From a bacterium (GTDB lineage Archaea; Thermoplasmatota; Thermoplasmata; Lutacidiplasmatales; UBA184), in contig JAKBKR010000093.1 of assembly GCA_021832495.1 (NCBI GenBank), forward strand, positions 1-7,328: a DNA stretch of 7,328 nucleotides, given 5' to 3'. The notes beneath the pieces were generated by a model that worked only from the letters and a program-made list of their open reading frames with translations, did no database searches and was not told where the DNA came from. Below, piece after piece: positions 1 through 6,062 of the stretch; position 1 is the stretch's first letter, and the number at the start of each line of letters is the position of its first letter. Made by a program: the position numbers and the translations under genes.

Positions 1-1435
1 CGGCATCCTCCTCGTTGTCCTTTTTCTCCTTTTCTACCGGGGCCACGGTCAACCCCGCGTGCCCGAGAAAGGTGTCGAAGTCGATCTCTTCCACCCCGGC
101 CACGTAAGAGCGGAAGAACTCTCCGACGGAGAGACCGGTCGCTGCCTCCACTTCCTTCGGGATTGAATCCTCGGCGAAACCCACCCCCCGGGCGCCATAC
201 TCCTTCCACAGGTGGCGCATGACATCATCGAGGGACTTCGAGTTCCCGGACCGGTGGCGGAGTTCGAGGTCGAGGCAGAGCGAAACGAGCCCTCCCTTGA
301 GGTAATAGGAGATCGACGCGTTCCGGGTGTTCTCATAGGGGCGGTACAGGTCGATCCAAGTGTTGAAACTCGAGTCTTCCAAGCTCTGAACGAGACGGCC
401 CGGGGTCTCCCGATAGCGTTTGATCTGCTTCCCGATCTCGGTGAGGTACCGTTTGGGCGTGAACAGACCAGACCGGCATAGCAACACGTAGGTGTAGTAG
501 TCTGTCGTGCCCTCCATCAACCACAAGGTGTGGGTGTAGTTCTCGGCCGAGTAGTCGAAAGGCCCCAGCGCTTGGGGTCGGATCCGCTTCACGTTGAAGA
601 GATGGAAGTACTCATGGCAGGTGACCCCGAGGAACCCTTCGTACTCCTTACGGGGGCGGAACACGGTGTGGGGCATCACGATGGAGGTGGAGGCTGCGTG
701 TTCGAGGCCTCCTTCCCACTTCTCTCCCAAGTGGTAGAAGAAGGTGTAGTGGGACATGGGCAGGGTCCCGAAGAGTTTAGCGGTCGCCAAGACGATCTTC
801 CCGACGTCCTCTTCCACTTGGTGGGCCGGCACCATCTCGGAGGGCCCGCAGAAGACAAGGTCGTGGGGGACCCCCGAAGGTCGGATCGTGTGCACGAGCG
901 GCGTTCCGATGTCGACAGGAGAGTCGATGAGCTCATCGAAGTTCTTCGCCCGGTAGAGGTGGGGGTCCCGGGAGACCTCGGGGAGTTCGACGAACACCGA
1001 CCAATTCGCAGGGGAGTGGATCTCAAGCTCCAAGGGGAGTTCCTTCGCCCCTTCAATCTCGCAGAAGACCGCGGCGCCGGTGAAGTAGATGTGTTCCGGG
1101 GTCACGTCGAACCCTTGGCACGAGAGCTCATGGCCGTAGACCGTATAAGTAAAGGAAAAGCGGTCGGCCTCGTCCGCTTCTACGCGCCAGCGGTTCTTGG
1201 TCTCCTTCACTACCGGAAGCGGTTTCCCGTCGGGACCCATGGCCCGCATCTCCCGGACCTTCTGCGCATACTCCCGAACGATGTAGGAGCCCGGGGTCCA
1301 AACGGGCATCGAGAACGTGACGGGGCCCTTTGCTCCCGGGGATCGTGTCACGTTGGTAGTGATGCGGACCTTGTGGCCAGGCAGGTCCTGCGGGTCGACC
1401 ACGTAGCGTACAGCAAGCATTTTCGCTCGATCCAT
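1..1435 (-). CDS. M61-family zinc metallopeptidase (glycyl-aminopeptidase-like), C-terminus off the left edge
   Basis: Reading leftward from the ATG at 1435, 478 codons run open to the edge. Seen: an HEYFH zinc site at residues 274-278, followed by the LFNVKRIRP stretch that is diagnostic of family M61. GGLEH lies at 242-246 and EGTTDYY begins at E308. By family knowledge H274, H278 and E308 bind zinc, E275 is the catalytic base, and GGLEH contacts the substrate N-terminus. The N-terminal 170 or so residues match the family's beta-rich domain (VWTPGSYIVREYA near residue 45). There is no signal peptide, so it should act in the cytoplasm on peptides. M61 proteins usually carry a PDZ domain after the catalytic part; here the sequence enters a Lys/Glu/Asp-rich stretch (EKEKKDNEEDA) and is cut, so the PDZ cannot be checked. 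The start at 1435 has AGGAG four bases upstream and a TATA-like element about 27 bases upstream; ATG 1420 is an in-frame alternative. The family is certain, the substrate unknown. Confidence 0.92.
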   Translation of the reverse strand, partial: MDRAKMLAVRYVVDPQDLPGHKVRITTNVTRSPGAKGPVTFSMPVWTPGSYIVREYAQKVREMRAMGPDGKPLPVVKETKNRWRVEADEADRFSFTYTVYGHELSCQGFDVTPEHIYFTGAAVFCEIEGAKELPLELEIHSPANWSVFVELPEVSRDPHLYRAKNFDELIDSPVDIGTPLVHTIRPSGVPHDLVFCGPSEMVPAHQVEEDVGKIVLATAKLFGTLPMSHYTFFYHLGEKWEGGLEHAASTSIVMPHTVFRPRKEYEGFLGVTCHEYFHLFNVKRIRPQALGPFDYSAENYTHTLWLMEGTTDYYTYVLLCRSGLFTPKRYLTEIGKQIKRYRETPGRLVQSLEDSSFNTWIDLYRPYENTRNASISYYLKGGLVSLCLDLELRHRSGNSKSLDDVMRHLWKEYGARGVGFAEDSIPKEVEAATGLSVGEFFRSYVAGVEEIDFDTFLGHAGLTVAPVEKEKKDNEEDA

Positions 1436-1475
1436 CCCACTCCTGGGAAGGAAAGAGGGAATTAACTCTTTTACT
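1436..1475. promoter_or_regulatory. divergent promoter between the M61 peptidase and the sugar isomerase genes
   Basis: The 40-base gap holds the only A/T-rich block nearby (about 1459-1477, running into the isomerase frame). On the minus strand TTAATTC (1465-1459) is centred about 27 bases upstream of the peptidase ATG at 1435. That is the expected archaeal TATA spacing for a leaderless or very short-leader mRNA. On the plus strand TTTTACTA (1469-1476) is centred about 30 bases upstream of the in-frame ATG at 1503. The two elements are nearly back to back, so both genes are probably served from the same patch of DNA. Promoter assignment rests on spacing and base composition only. Confidence 0.45.
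1452..1471. repeat. 6-bp inverted repeat (AAAGAG-N8-CTCTTT) in the divergent promoter
   Basis: AAAGAG at 1452-1457 is perfectly mirrored by CTCTTT at 1466-1471, and the 8-base spacer has an AATT core. The dyad is centred in the A/T block that should contain the TATA elements of both divergent genes. A dimeric regulator bound here could control both promoters. Six matched pairs can occur by chance, so an operator role is a hypothesis. Confidence 0.4.
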
Positions 1476-2519
1476 ATGTCGCGTATCGCCCTTCCCAGTT
1501 CGATGGCTTCCAAGGAAGGTCTGGAGCGGATGCGGGCATGGGTGGGGCAGCTCCCCGATCAACTCGAGGAGGGATATCGGCTTGGCCGGTCAGCACCCAT
1601 CCCGTTGGGGGGCCGGGGACCCATCCTGATCCTCGGGATGGGAGGAAGTTCCATCGCCGGCGACCTGCTCGCCGCTTTCACCCTTCAGCAGGGCGGACGA
1701 CCGATCTTTGTTTCCCGCTCCTTCCGCCCGCCGGCCTGGACCAGCCCGGAGAATACGGTGATCGCCGTCTCCTATGGAGGGAACACTCCGGAGACTCTGG
1801 CCGCTTTCGATGACTGCCGGGCCAAAGGGATCCCCGTCGCCGTGGTCACTTCCGGGGGATCCCTGCGAGAAAGGGCGATGAAGGATGGGTCTCCGACGGT
1901 CCTCTTGCCTGGGGGACTGCCCCCCCGGGCGTCCCTGGGTTTCCAGATTGGAGCCCTCCTCGGACTTCTCAGGAAGCACCTACCCGGGGACGGGGCGCAA
2001 GTCCAACAGTGCGCCACTGAGCTCCGGGCGATCCGGGAGTCCATTGCGGGTTTCGGAGGGGAGGCAAGTCGCATCGCCGGGGAATGGCGGGAGCGGAATC
2101 TCGTCGTCTACGTCCCCGAACGGCTCGCACCGGTCGGTCGCCGTTGGATGACCCAAGCGGAAGAGAACGCTAAGCGCCTCGCTCATTTTGGTACGGTACC
2201 GGAGGTATTGCACAACGCCATCGTAGCCTGGGATGCCCCCCACGAGCGGATGGTCCCTTCGGCCTTCATCGTGCTCATGCAGGGAGCGGCGGACGCTGGC
2301 CCCGTGGGAAGCCGGGTCCACTACCTCTCGAACGCACTCCGGGACGCTGGGGCGCACCCCTACGAGTTGCATCTACGGTCAACGAACGCTCTCACCGAGA
2401 TCCTAGAGGCCGTCTGGATCGGGGACTACGTATCTTTGGCCGAAGCTGAGTTCCTTGGGGTGGACCCGATACCGATCGATGGGATAGACAAGATGCGCAA
2501 GGCACTGGTGGACGTGTGA
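1476..2519 (+). CDS. bifunctional phosphoglucose/phosphomannose isomerase (SIS fold)
   Basis: This 347-residue cytoplasmic enzyme should interconvert glucose-6-phosphate or mannose-6-phosphate with fructose-6-phosphate. That feeds glycolysis or gluconeogenesis and nucleotide-sugar synthesis. Seen: the SIS-domain phosphate-binding motifs GMGGSSIAGD (54-63) and SYGGNTPETL (99-108), PPRASLG at 149-155, the PEVLHN motif at 242-247 after a conserved QAEENAK helix, and the terminal helix after DPIPIDGI (330-337). This order is that of the archaeal/bacterial PGI/PMI family with its PGI C-terminal domain. E243 is the likely catalytic base; a nearby histidine (H246 or H256) may open the sugar ring. 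The length fits the family, whose members run about 300-350 residues. The start is uncertain: ATG 1476 gives the longest frame and is listed, but no Shine-Dalgarno sequence precedes it and promoter spacing suits ATG 1503 (MASKEGLERM). The stop overlaps the next gene's start, so the two are probably co-translated. Confidence 0.88.
   Translation: MSRIALPSSMASKEGLERMRAWVGQLPDQLEEGYRLGRSAPIPLGGRGPILILGMGGSSIAGDLLAAFTLQQGGRPIFVSRSFRPPAWTSPENTVIAVSYGGNTPETLAAFDDCRAKGIPVAVVTSGGSLRERAMKDGSPTVLLPGGLPPRASLGFQIGALLGLLRKHLPGDGAQVQQCATELRAIRESIAGFGGEASRIAGEWRERNLVVYVPERLAPVGRRWMTQAEENAKRLAHFGTVPEVLHNAIVAWDAPHERMVPSAFIVLMQGAADAGPVGSRVHYLSNALRDAGAHPYELHLRSTNALTEILEAVWIGDYVSLAEAEFLGVDPIPIDGIDKMRKALVDV
2507..2511 (+). 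promoter_or_regulatory. Shine-Dalgarno GGTGG before the GTG start of the surface protein
   Basis: GGTGG lies inside the last codons of the isomerase gene, four bases before the GTG at 2516. It can pair partly with the archaeal 16S anti-SD (complement GGAGGTGA). With the GTGA stop/start overlap it supports translation by reinitiation, and it decides for GTG 2516 over later codons. The same GGTGG with the same spacing occurs before the overlapping permease start at 5276. Confidence 0.45.
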
Positions 2520-4060
2520 AGCTCGGGAGCTCGCCATCCTTCCTGTGCGGTCTCCTCTTCCTGCTCCTTCTGCCACCGTTCGGGGCGACCGCCGCAGCGG
2601 GCCCGACGCAAGCCGCCCCATCGCATATCGCCGCGCAGAGCCCCTTCGCCGGTGCGTATCTGCTCAACACGACAGACCCGAGCGTTTGGCCGAACTCGGG
2701 TGCGGCCATGAACCTCACGGAATTCGCCCTTCCTCACTATCCGGGCAAGGGGTTCGCCAGCTTCCAGGTCGCCGTGGACGAACTCGTGAACTCCACGCAC
2801 CTCCTCGTCGTCGGGCTGGAGGCCAATTGGACCCTCGGGGGTTCCACGGCGTACCCCTTTGCCGCCGTGCTGAGCATCGTGACGGACCAGATCGTCACCT
2901 TCTCCACCGGAAACCCGGCCCCGGTGGGTGCGTTGGTCCAGGTCGCGTTGAAAGGGGCTCCCAACGGTGTCTGGACGGCTTATGTTGATGGCAACCCGAT
3001 CCTCAACTATTCTGCGGGGATTGGGAACGTGACGACCCCCTCCGACACTTTCGTCACCATGACCTCTTCGACCCAAGGAGGCACATGGGCACCCTCCGAG
3101 CTTTACCTTCCGGATACGCTGGAAGTTCTCAACGGGACACACTGGTACCGTCCCCAGAATCTCTACGCGACCTGGATCGGGAACGGCACCGCTCCGCTCA
3201 ACATCTCAGGGGAACTTGAGAACGCATCGCTCTTCTCCGGGGAGTTCCAGGCAGGGACCGAGATCGCATCGAACTTCCGCGGGGCGCAGACCATCGAACT
3301 GTGGAATCGGACCCCGATCCTGGCTGCGACCGTCTCGGGTGCAATTTCCCCGTCCCCGTCGGTCGGTGGAACGGTGACGAATGTGAGCTGGCGCGTTACG
3401 GCGCAGGGCCGGGTCCTTCCCGGTGTGAGGGTCCGGTATTGGAGCAGCTTGGGCGGACCGATCGGCACCGCCCTCACCAATGCCCTGGGTTACGCAAACA
3501 GCACTTACCCCTTACCGGCGGTGAGCTCGAATACCCCCGTGGCCCTGATCGCCTTGGTGTTGAACGACAGCGTGTTCGGATCGGGAAACGCTTCGGAAGT
3601 GATCCTGCCTTCGGGCACCACCACGCTTGCGATCTCGCTTTTTGACCGGGTGACCGTCGTCAATTCGACCCGAATCGTGTACTTGGTGGTGACCGTGACC
3701 GCAAAGGGAAAGCCTGCTGTGGGGGTGGCGCTGCTTCTGTCCGCGGGCATCGGAGGCGGAGAGTTCGACCCGTTCGGGCCCTGGATCACGAACGCCGAAG
3801 GTATCGCACAAGGAAACTACACCGTTCCGGTGAATGCGACCGCGGTGTCCCTGTGGGTGAACGCCTCCGGTCCGCTCTATTCAGGTACCGCCACGGTCGA
3901 CCTCACATTCCCCACCACCAGCACGGGGACCGGCCCGGCGCCGACGAACGGCAACGACCTGCTGCTCTGGGCGATCGGAGGGGGGGCTGCCGTGGGTATC
4001 GCATTCAACCTTGGTGTCTGGGCACGCCGGTCCCGCGACGGGAAGCTCAGAGCTCGGTGA
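2516..4060 (+). CDS. secreted, C-terminally anchored surface protein with tandem Ig-like repeats and many N-glycosylation sequons
   Basis: I do not recognise the whole family. The 514-residue product begins with a Sec-type signal peptide: K2, a hydrophobic core at about 9-22, and a probable cleavage after an Ala in 24-33. It ends with a Thr/Pro/Gly linker (467-480), one membrane helix (481-502) and a basic tail (ARRSRDGKLRAR). This is an outward-facing protein with a C-terminal anchor. Residues about 45-270 form a beta-rich N-terminal region that may be a lectin-like sandwich; that is a guess. Residues 285-366 and 385-466 are two related Ig-like repeats. I count 19 N-x-S/T sequons, from N51 to N449. 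The mature part has no cysteine; the only one is C11 in the signal peptide. The GTG start overlaps the upstream stop (GTGA), and its hydrophobic signal begins immediately, which supports it. The 3' end overlaps the convergent permease gene by 14 bases. Possible roles are S-layer-associated protein, adhesin or sugar-binding protein. Confidence 0.85.
   Translation: MKLGSSPSFLCGLLFLLLLPPFGATAAAGPTQAAPSHIAAQSPFAGAYLLNTTDPSVWPNSGAAMNLTEFALPHYPGKGFASFQVAVDELVNSTHLLVVGLEANWTLGGSTAYPFAAVLSIVTDQIVTFSTGNPAPVGALVQVALKGAPNGVWTAYVDGNPILNYSAGIGNVTTPSDTFVTMTSSTQGGTWAPSELYLPDTLEVLNGTHWYRPQNLYATWIGNGTAPLNISGELENASLFSGEFQAGTEIASNFRGAQTIELWNRTPILAATVSGAISPSPSVGGTVTNVSWRVTAQGRVLPGVRVRYWSSLGGPIGTALTNALGYANSTYPLPAVSSNTPVALIALVLNDSVFGSGNASEVILPSGTTTLAISLFDRVTVVNSTRIVYLVVTVTAKGKPAVGVALLLSAGIGGGEFDPFGPWITNAEGIAQGNYTVPVNATAVSLWVNASGPLYSGTATVDLTFPTTSTGTGPAPTNGNDLLLWAIGGGAAVGIAFNLGVWARRSRDGKLRAR
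3368..3613 (+). repeat. Ig-like repeat A of the surface protein (residues 285-366)
   Basis: This is the first of two tandem beta-sandwich modules. VTAQG (294-298), PGVRV (302-306), TNALGYANSTYPLP (321-334) and SGNAS (356-360) align with repeat B. The offset is 100 residues, shifting to 104 across the TNA-G segment. The pattern resembles Big_1/invasin-type or carboxypeptidase-regulatory-like bacterial Ig domains (inferred from pattern). Similarity is at protein level; the DNA copies have diverged. Confidence 0.6.
3668..3913 (+). repeat. Ig-like repeat B of the surface protein (residues 385-466)
   Basis: This is the second module: VTAKG (394-398), VGVAL (402-406), TNAEGIAQGNYTVP (425-438) and SGTAT (456-460), matching repeat A in the same order. 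It is the module closest to the membrane and runs straight into the Thr/Pro linker, so the pair probably acts as a stalk holding the N-terminal region away from the membrane. Confidence 0.6.
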
Positions 4061-5276
4061 GGGCTTCGACCGCCTCCAGGCGGGACGCCTGGTAGGCGGG
4101 AACCATCGAGAAGAGGAAACCGATGCCCCAGAGCACCCCGAGCAGTTCGTAGAAATAGGGCCCCAGCTGCACGGGATTCGTCAGGAGATAGCTGTAGAAC
4201 CCTCCAGCATTGGCCTTGAGGTATCCTGCGACCGCCGTGCCTAGGATGACCCCAATGCCGATCCCGGAGACGCTCATGAGCGAGGCTTCGAGGAGGAACT
4301 GGCCCATGATGTCGCTCCGATGGGCGCCGATCGCCCGCATCGCCCCAATCACCCGACGGCGGTCGCGGACGGCCATGGTCATTACCACGAACACGCTCAT
4401 CGACGAGAGCATGAGGAGCGTGGCCTCGACCAGGGAGATGATCGACGAGAACTGGGCGAGCTGGTCGTGCACGTAGGAAACCCAAGACTGTTCGCTGAGG
4501 ACGGTGAAGTCCTGGTATCCCTGGTGCCGCTGCTGCACGACGGAGGTGATGGCGGAGGTTACCCCACCGACGTACTCGGAGGAGGAGGCGGACACGAAGA
4601 TGTAGGTGAGGGAGATGCTGTTCGTCAGGTTCTCCAAGGCCGATATCGGGGTGAAGATGGCGGAATCGAGGTCCGTCCCTCCGAGCGAACCGCGGGCCCC
4701 GAGAAGCCCGGCCACGACAAGGTTCACCTGGGTGGCTCCCCCGCCGCCCGAAGCAGAGAGGGAAACGATCGTGGCTGGCAGGACCTGCCCAACGCTCAGG
4801 TCATGGGTCGTCCAGACATTGTATCCGGCAACCACGGGGAGCGGGGCAGAAAGGTTCCCCCCCCAGGCCAGAGCGAAGGAACCGGTGGTGATCGAGTACT
4901 TGAATATCGACTGGACGGAGGCATTGGTCCCCGTGATATCGGCGAGGGACTTTCCCCAGGCGGGAAGGTCGACGGACAGACCATCGATCATGATGGGGGC
5001 GACCGCGGCGAGATGGGGGACCGAACGGGCGATCGCCTGCGCATCCCCCACGGTGAGCGGATAGATCGATGCGCTGTTGGAGGTCCCGGGCTCCACGTAG
5101 ATCCAGGTGACCCCCAGGGCGTTGATCTCCCCGATGAAGGTCTGCTCGGTCCCCACGATGGCGGAGGTGAGGAGCAAGGTGACGGTGACAGCGGCGGTGA
5201 AGGTGGCGACCACGAAGCCGGTGCGCATCTTCTGCCGCCACAAGTAACGGAACGCCAGGGTGGTCCGGCCCGTCAT
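4047..5276 (-). CDS. FtsX/MacB-type ABC transporter permease
   Basis: This 409-residue protein has the MacB/LolC-type layout. There is one N-terminal membrane helix (about 21-42), then a large extracytoplasmic domain (about 43-275, the MacB periplasmic-core-like part). Three C-terminal helices follow (about 278-302, 327-353, 374-394). Between helices 2 and 3 lies the family's cytoplasmic coupling segment, with RRRVIGAMRAIGAHRSDI at 306-323. The C-terminus PAYQASRLEAVEAL is also typical. Such proteins do not form a classical channel; they transmit ATP-driven motion to the outside domain to extrude or extract envelope substrates. The substrate here is unknown. The whole protein lacks cysteine and its outer domain has three N-glycosylation sequons (N119, N141, N216). 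The start codon overlaps the ATPase stop (ATGA), with GGTGG four bases upstream. Only one permease gene is present, so a homodimer is expected. The last 14 bases overlap the end of the convergent surface-protein gene. Confidence 0.9.
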   Translation of the reverse strand: MTGRTTLAFRYLWRQKMRTGFVVATFTAAVTVTLLLTSAIVGTEQTFIGEINALGVTWIYVEPGTSNSASIYPLTVGDAQAIARSVPHLAAVAPIMIDGLSVDLPAWGKSLADITGTNASVQSIFKYSITTGSFALAWGGNLSAPLPVVAGYNVWTTHDLSVGQVLPATIVSLSASGGGGATQVNLVVAGLLGARGSLGGTDLDSAIFTPISALENLTNSISLTYIFVSASSSEYVGGVTSAITSVVQQRHQGYQDFTVLSEQSWVSYVHDQLAQFSSIISLVEATLLMLSSMSVFVVMTMAVRDRRRVIGAMRAIGAHRSDIMGQFLLEASLMSVSGIGIGVILGTAVAGYLKANAGGFYSYLLTNPVQLGPYFYELLGVLWGIGFLFSMVPAYQASRLEAVEALTEL

Positions 5277-5965
5277 GCGCCCACCGCCCCGACGATCCTC
5301 CCGTCCTTAAGGGAGACCGTACGCGCAGCATGGGCAGCGACCTCGGGATTATGGGTGACCACCACGATGGTCGCTCCGGAGTGGTTCAGGGAGTCGAAGA
5401 TCCGCATGACCGCGGTAGAGTTGGCGGAATCCAGGTTCCCCGTGGGCTCATCGCAGAGCAACATGGACGGATTGTTCGACAGGGCACGGGCGATGGCAAC
5501 CCGTTGACGCTCGCCCCCAGAGATCTCGGTGGGCCGACGGTCGAGCACGGCCAAGGGCATGTGGACCTTCTCGATCAGCTCCTCGGCGGTGGGGAGCTTC
5601 TTCCCGTCGTTGCGTCGGAGGAACATACGCGGCAGCTCGATGTTCTCCCGTACGGAGAGCTCATTGAGGAGATGGAAGGCTTGGAACACGAAGCCGATCT
5701 TCTCGCCCCGCAATTGGGTCCGCTTTCGCTCGTTCTCCCGAGGGACCGGCTCGCCATCGATCTCGATCGAGCCAGTGGTCGGGATGTCCATGCAGCCGAG
5801 AATGTGGAGCAGCGTGGACTTTCCGCTTCCCGAGGGGCCGACAACGGCCAGAAAGTCGGCCGGATCGATCTGGAGGTTGATCCCGCGCAAGGCGGCCACG
5901 GTGTTCCTACCCGAGCCATAGACCTTGGTGACGTCCTGGAGATAAGCGATTGGCCGCTCGTTCAT
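5273..5965 (-). CDS. ABC transporter ATP-binding protein, LolD/MacB type
   Basis: From ATG 5965 this is a 230-residue nucleotide-binding subunit on the cytoplasmic face, powering the FtsX-type permease encoded next. Seen: Walker A GPSGSGKST (43-51), Q-loop glutamine Q95 in FVFQAFHLL, signature ISGGERQ (148-154), Walker B MLLCDE with D172 and E173 followed by PTGNLD, and the H-loop histidine H205 in VVTHNPE. All residues needed for ATP hydrolysis are present. The family's N-terminus is normally short before the KVYG segment, which fits MNERPIAYLQDVTKVYG. ATG 5977 (four codons earlier) is possible. The frame is open to ATG 6073, but that would add a low-complexity N-terminus lying over the divergent promoter. 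The 3' end overlaps the permease start by 4 bases, so the subunits are probably translationally coupled. No MacA-like adaptor gene is in the window. Confidence 0.92.
   Translation of the reverse strand: MNERPIAYLQDVTKVYGSGRNTVAALRGINLQIDPADFLAVVGPSGSGKSTLLHILGCMDIPTTGSIEIDGEPVPRENERKRTQLRGEKIGFVFQAFHLLNELSVRENIELPRMFLRRNDGKKLPTAEELIEKVHMPLAVLDRRPTEISGGERQRVAIARALSNNPSMLLCDEPTGNLDSANSTAVMRIFDSLNHSGATIVVVTHNPEVAAHAARTVSLKDGRIVGAVGA
5281..5285 (-). promoter_or_regulatory. Shine-Dalgarno GGTGG before the permease start
   Basis: On the minus strand GGTGG ends four bases before the ATG at 5276, inside the last codons of the ATPase gene. Motif and spacing equal those at 2507-2511. This supports ATG 5276 and coupled translation of the two ABC subunits. 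Confidence 0.45.
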
Positions 5966-6047
5966 CCCCCGCCCCATGGCGACAAGGTCTCTTGATGCTT
6001 TTGGTCCACCCGCTGGATGAGCAGCACCCCCGGCGGTCACCGAAGGG

Positions 6048-6055
6048 GTAAATAG
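6048..6055 (+). promoter_or_regulatory. TATA box (TAAATAG) of the TFS-asnS operon
   Basis: TAAATAG is centred about 27 bases upstream of the TFS ATG at 6079, and the purine-rich GAAGGGG just before it could act as a BRE. No Shine-Dalgarno sequence precedes the ATG (upstream bases are CACCCTCC). Together this indicates a leaderless mRNA starting at or next to the ATG and fixes the TFS start. Confidence 0.6.
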
Positions 6056-6062
6056 CTCGAGC
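6055..6062. repeat. 8-bp perfect palindrome GCTCGAGC between TATA box and TFS start
   Basis: GCTCGAGC directly follows the TATA box and lies about 17-24 bases before the TFS ATG, where a bound protein would block polymerase. A palindrome of this length can arise by chance in GC-rich DNA, so operator function is only a possibility. Confidence 0.25.

Noticed and set aside
530..1465. 311-codon plus-strand frame opposite the M61 peptidase gene
   Set aside because: The minus strand encodes a protein with intact M61 zinc and substrate motifs. This frame has low-complexity Gly/Arg/Asp/Val content and no recognisable domain, as expected for the mirror of a GC-rich gene.
2516..2596. Lipoprotein signal with Cys11 as lipid site in the surface protein
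   Set aside because: Cys11 lies at the beginning of the hydrophobic core with most of the core after it, so it cannot be a lipobox cysteine; a plain Sec signal fits better.
2426..3142. 238-codon minus-strand frame across the isomerase-surface protein junction
   Set aside because: It overlaps two coupled genes with clear protein features and has no motif or plausible start signal.
4320..5507. 395-codon plus-strand frame opposite the ABC permease and ATPase
   Set aside because: It spans the junction of two well-supported minus-strand genes and reads as Gly/Asp/Arg/Glu-rich low complexity.
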